NCBI GenBank assembly: GCA_943704525.1
Contig: CALSCQ010001773.1
Span: forward strand, 1-31,798
Reading direction: 5' to 3'
Length of the DNA: 31,798 nt
DNA from: Pigoraptor vietnamica
Taxonomy: Eukaryota; Opisthokonta; Filasterea
Part shown: one piece after another, positions 29,482-31,798 of the stretch
Layout: each line of letters begins with the position of its first letter
Numbering within the stretch: the first letter of the stretch is position 1
Program-made: the position numbers and the translations under genes
Notes under the pieces: generated by a model
The model's database searches: none
The model's input: the letters and a program-made list of their open reading frames with translations, nothing else
What the model was told of the DNA's origin: nothing

Positions 29482-31798
29482 TTACAGCGCCTCCGTGCTC
29501 ACGGGCGCCGGCGTGCCCTCGTCGTTCGCCGAGAGTGTCGATGCGCGGCGCCCATCCGGGGGAGCAATGCGCGTGTCCGCGACGCCCCACTGCGCTGCCT
29601 CGGCCAAAAGGCGGTCGATTGGCGTGCCCGGCGCGGCCAGCGGACCCGCCAGTTCGCGCACGCGGGCGGCGCCGTGTGCGGCAATCAGGCGAGCGAGTGC
29701 CTGGGGGAGGGGGCCGTGGCGCATGTGGTACTGCGCGCGACAGAGCAAGGTCAGACCATCCGGCAGTCAATTCAAAGCCAAAGCATGGGACGGATGGGTG
29801 GGGACGATGGCACACCTTCAGCGAGTGACGGCACGAGTAGAAATGCGCAATGTGGTCGATGGCCGTGAGGGTTTCTTCAACGTGTCCCTCGCGCGAGTGC
29901 ATGTCCAGCACGCCGAGCCACCCGCGCAGCGAGAAGCCGTGTATCACGCACGACTCGTATGCCTCCGTGGCCGCCGCCTGCGCGTTGTCAAAAGAGAGCC
30001 GTTAACACAATGAACTTACGATAAAACACACACAAACACAAACTCAAGACGCAGCAGTGCGGCGCTCGCTCGCCTTGTGGCCGAGTCGCTCCGCCAGCTG
30101 GCCCAGGCGGATCCAGTCCCCGCCCGACCGCACGGGCACCTTGTTCGCGCGGTGGAAGTGGTCATCGTGCGCCTGCCAAATCGTGTACCGCTTGAAGTCC
30201 TGCGCAGCGCAGAGCGATCGTTAAATGCAGCAGCGTGTGCCAAATCGCCCAAAATGAAAGCGCAAACAAGCCACACGGGCCGTGGGCGCCAGCGTACCTC
30301 GTAGAGGGCAATGAAGAGGTGGTCCAGCCACTTCTCGCAGAGGCGCTTCTCGGCAGACGGCCGCGCACCCTCGTCGCGCCCCTCTCCTTCGTCCGCCACG
30401 CTCGCCGTCGCAGCACTGCCGCCGCTTTGCGTCCGAGCGACCGCGAGACGTCCGTTCGCGTGCTGCGGCCGCGGCGTCGTGGGCTCCGGCACCGCGACAT
30501 TGCCAGGCCTAAAGCAGACGGGCGTTGTGAGTTAAATTGTGTGTGTGTGTCACACCCAGGGGCACAGACAGTACGAGGGGACTCACTTCACATCAGACAG
30601 CGACACCGATTTCAGAGATTCGGCGCAGTCTTCGGGAGACAGTGTGGCGCCGGCGCCGTTCGTAGCGGCGCGCGGTGGCTCGGGCGTCCCTGGCACGGGC
30701 GCGTTGCTCTCGCGCGAGTCGGCGCGTGCGGTGCGCGTGTCGCCGGATGACTCCGGGCGCGCGGCCTCGTCGTCCATGACAAAGACGCGCGAGCGGTGAA
30801 ACAGAAGTTTGTCCCAGCCGCATTGCCGCAGCATGGTGCACAACACGGCGTACGCGTCCACGAAGGTGCCCCGGAGAGCGGCTGCAGGCACAACGCCCAA
30901 CTCACTCCCCTGCAGCGGCAGACAACAGTCAGTCCCCTTCTCCCTCTCGCTTTCCGTCCGCCGCAGACACACAGTGGCCACACACCTGCTGCTCCTCAAC
31001 CAGCATCTGCAGCACGGCGTCGTCGCTGTTGAGCTTGCGCGCGGGCGCCGGCATTTCCGGCAGGACAAGCTCAGGCCCCACCGCCATCGGCGCGGCGTTG
31101 AGTGCCACGAGACCCTGCGTAAGCAAACGACGATCAGCGCCAGAACCACATGGAGCATGCACTGCAGCTGCTATGAATGTGGAGCAGCGAGATGTAACAC
31201 ACTCACCATCTCGATGTCGCCAGCGGCGGCATAAGCCTTCGCCAGCACAATCCACGCGCGCGTATGCGTGGGATCAATGTCCACAGTGGCACGAGCCAAC
31301 TCAAGCGCAATGCCAATCTTGTTCTGCATTCAGAGTGGAGAGACCGTCTCAGCGCAAGACTCGCGGCACGGATAACAAGCCGCGTGCCCTCTGTACCTTC
31401 TGGAGGAGCAGGTCGGCCTGGTGCGCGAGCATCCACGTGGACGACGGATCGCGGCGAATTGCCTTGGAGAGCATGCAGATGCCCGTCCATGTCTTGCCTG
31501 CAGCGCACGTCATCAGCACGCCATCAGCCCACCACCACAGCAACAACGCACAATGGTCACAGTATTGCATGCAGATGCACAGTGACTACAGGATTACGTG
31601 GATGCAGAATGCACTTCCCTCCCTCCCTCCCTCCCTCCCTCCCTCCCTCCGTAACACGCCACAACACACACCCATTTCGTGGTACGCAGATGCCACCTCG
31701 CAAGCGACCTGCGGGCACTGCTCGAGGAGTGCAAGCCCAAGGCACCGGTCCAAGTCAAGGCAACTACTCCAAGATAGCACTGCATCACCAAATGCCCT
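29482..31798 (-). CDS. ChAPs/exomer (Chs5-Arf1-binding protein) family, 5' end outside the window
   Basis: Nine exons are visible: 31798-31672 (cut by the window edge), 31497-31397, 31323-31207, 31114-30986, 30909-30587, 30508-30298, 30199-30074, 29977-29816 and 29730-29482. In yeast, ChAPs (Bch1, Bud7, Chs6, Bch2) are TPR-containing cargo adaptors of the exomer that leave the trans-Golgi network with Arf1. Family blocks are ALARATVD-like TPR helices (LELARATVDIDPTH), LVALNAAPM, RGTFVDAYAVLCTML, SRVFVMDDE, EKRLCEKWLDHLF, FKRYTIWQAHDDHF and LGQLAERLGHK followed by TEAYESC. A long Ser/Thr/Pro-rich insertion (about 30600-30760) and a similar one at 30380-30505 separate them. One intron, 29978-30073, has a GC donor. 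The C-terminus beyond RELAG is not conserved. Confidence 0.9.
31615..31650. repeat. (CCCT)n simple repeat in a ChAPs intron
   Basis: About nine TCCC/CCCT units in a row inside intron 31498-31671; GGGA on the transcript strand. Confidence 0.93.

Overview
This is a nuclear DNA window from a GC-rich eukaryote with a compact genome. The host genes are cut by many short spliceosomal introns, mostly 50-120 nt, with donors such as GTGCGT, GTGAGT and GTGGGT and acceptors almost always CAG. I could place about 77 introns by matching reading-frame phase and protein-family continuity. The gene content is that of an opisthokont or amoebozoan-grade protist or early fungus: ARMH3, DUSP22, BLOC1S2, SLC25A44, NPEPL1 and UPF0598 are familiar from animals, while ChAPs is the exomer family best known from fungi. 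I cannot name the species. (TG/CA)n tracts are common and lie mainly in introns and spacers.

Left part (1-6888): the 3' end of an ARMH3-like gene (+); a two-RRM hnRNP/DAZAP1-like gene (-) with a Gly/Tyr/Ser/Arg-Asp-rich tail; and an unusual gene (-) that seems to join a restriction-endonuclease-like fold to a protein-kinase-like domain, as in Crinkler/CR-type effector proteins. From 6889 to about 8860 there is no gene I can call with confidence, but this stretch holds a run of 55 G flanked by complementary GT/CA tracts.

Middle part (8859-20243): an intronless tRNA m5U methyltransferase (+) meets a 12-exon NPEPL1 aminopeptidase (-) tail to tail with 11 bp between stop codons. Then come a calcineurin-B-like EF-hand protein (-), a DUSP22-type phosphatase (+) whose catalytic Cys codon is split by an intron, a small predicted ER-lumen protein ending in KGEL (-), a coiled-coil protein (-), and a membrane-anchored acid-lipase-like hydrolase (+).

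Right part (20244-31798): pICln (-), an intronless F-box/kinesin-light-chain-TPR protein with a CaaX box (+), a UPF0598 mitochondrial protein (-), ribosomal protein eS25 (+), BLOC1S2 (-), an SLC25A44-like mitochondrial carrier (+), and a ChAPs/exomer protein (-) running off the right edge.

Within the window genes alternate strand often, giving divergent promoter regions and tight convergent 3' ends. ARMH3, BLOC1S2 and ChAPs all act in Golgi or endosome traffic, but I see no operon-like logic. The observations most worth following are the REase-kinase gene, the F-box-TPR-CaaX protein with its four-codon uORF, three GC-AG introns, repeated TGACGTCA sites, and the G55 tract.
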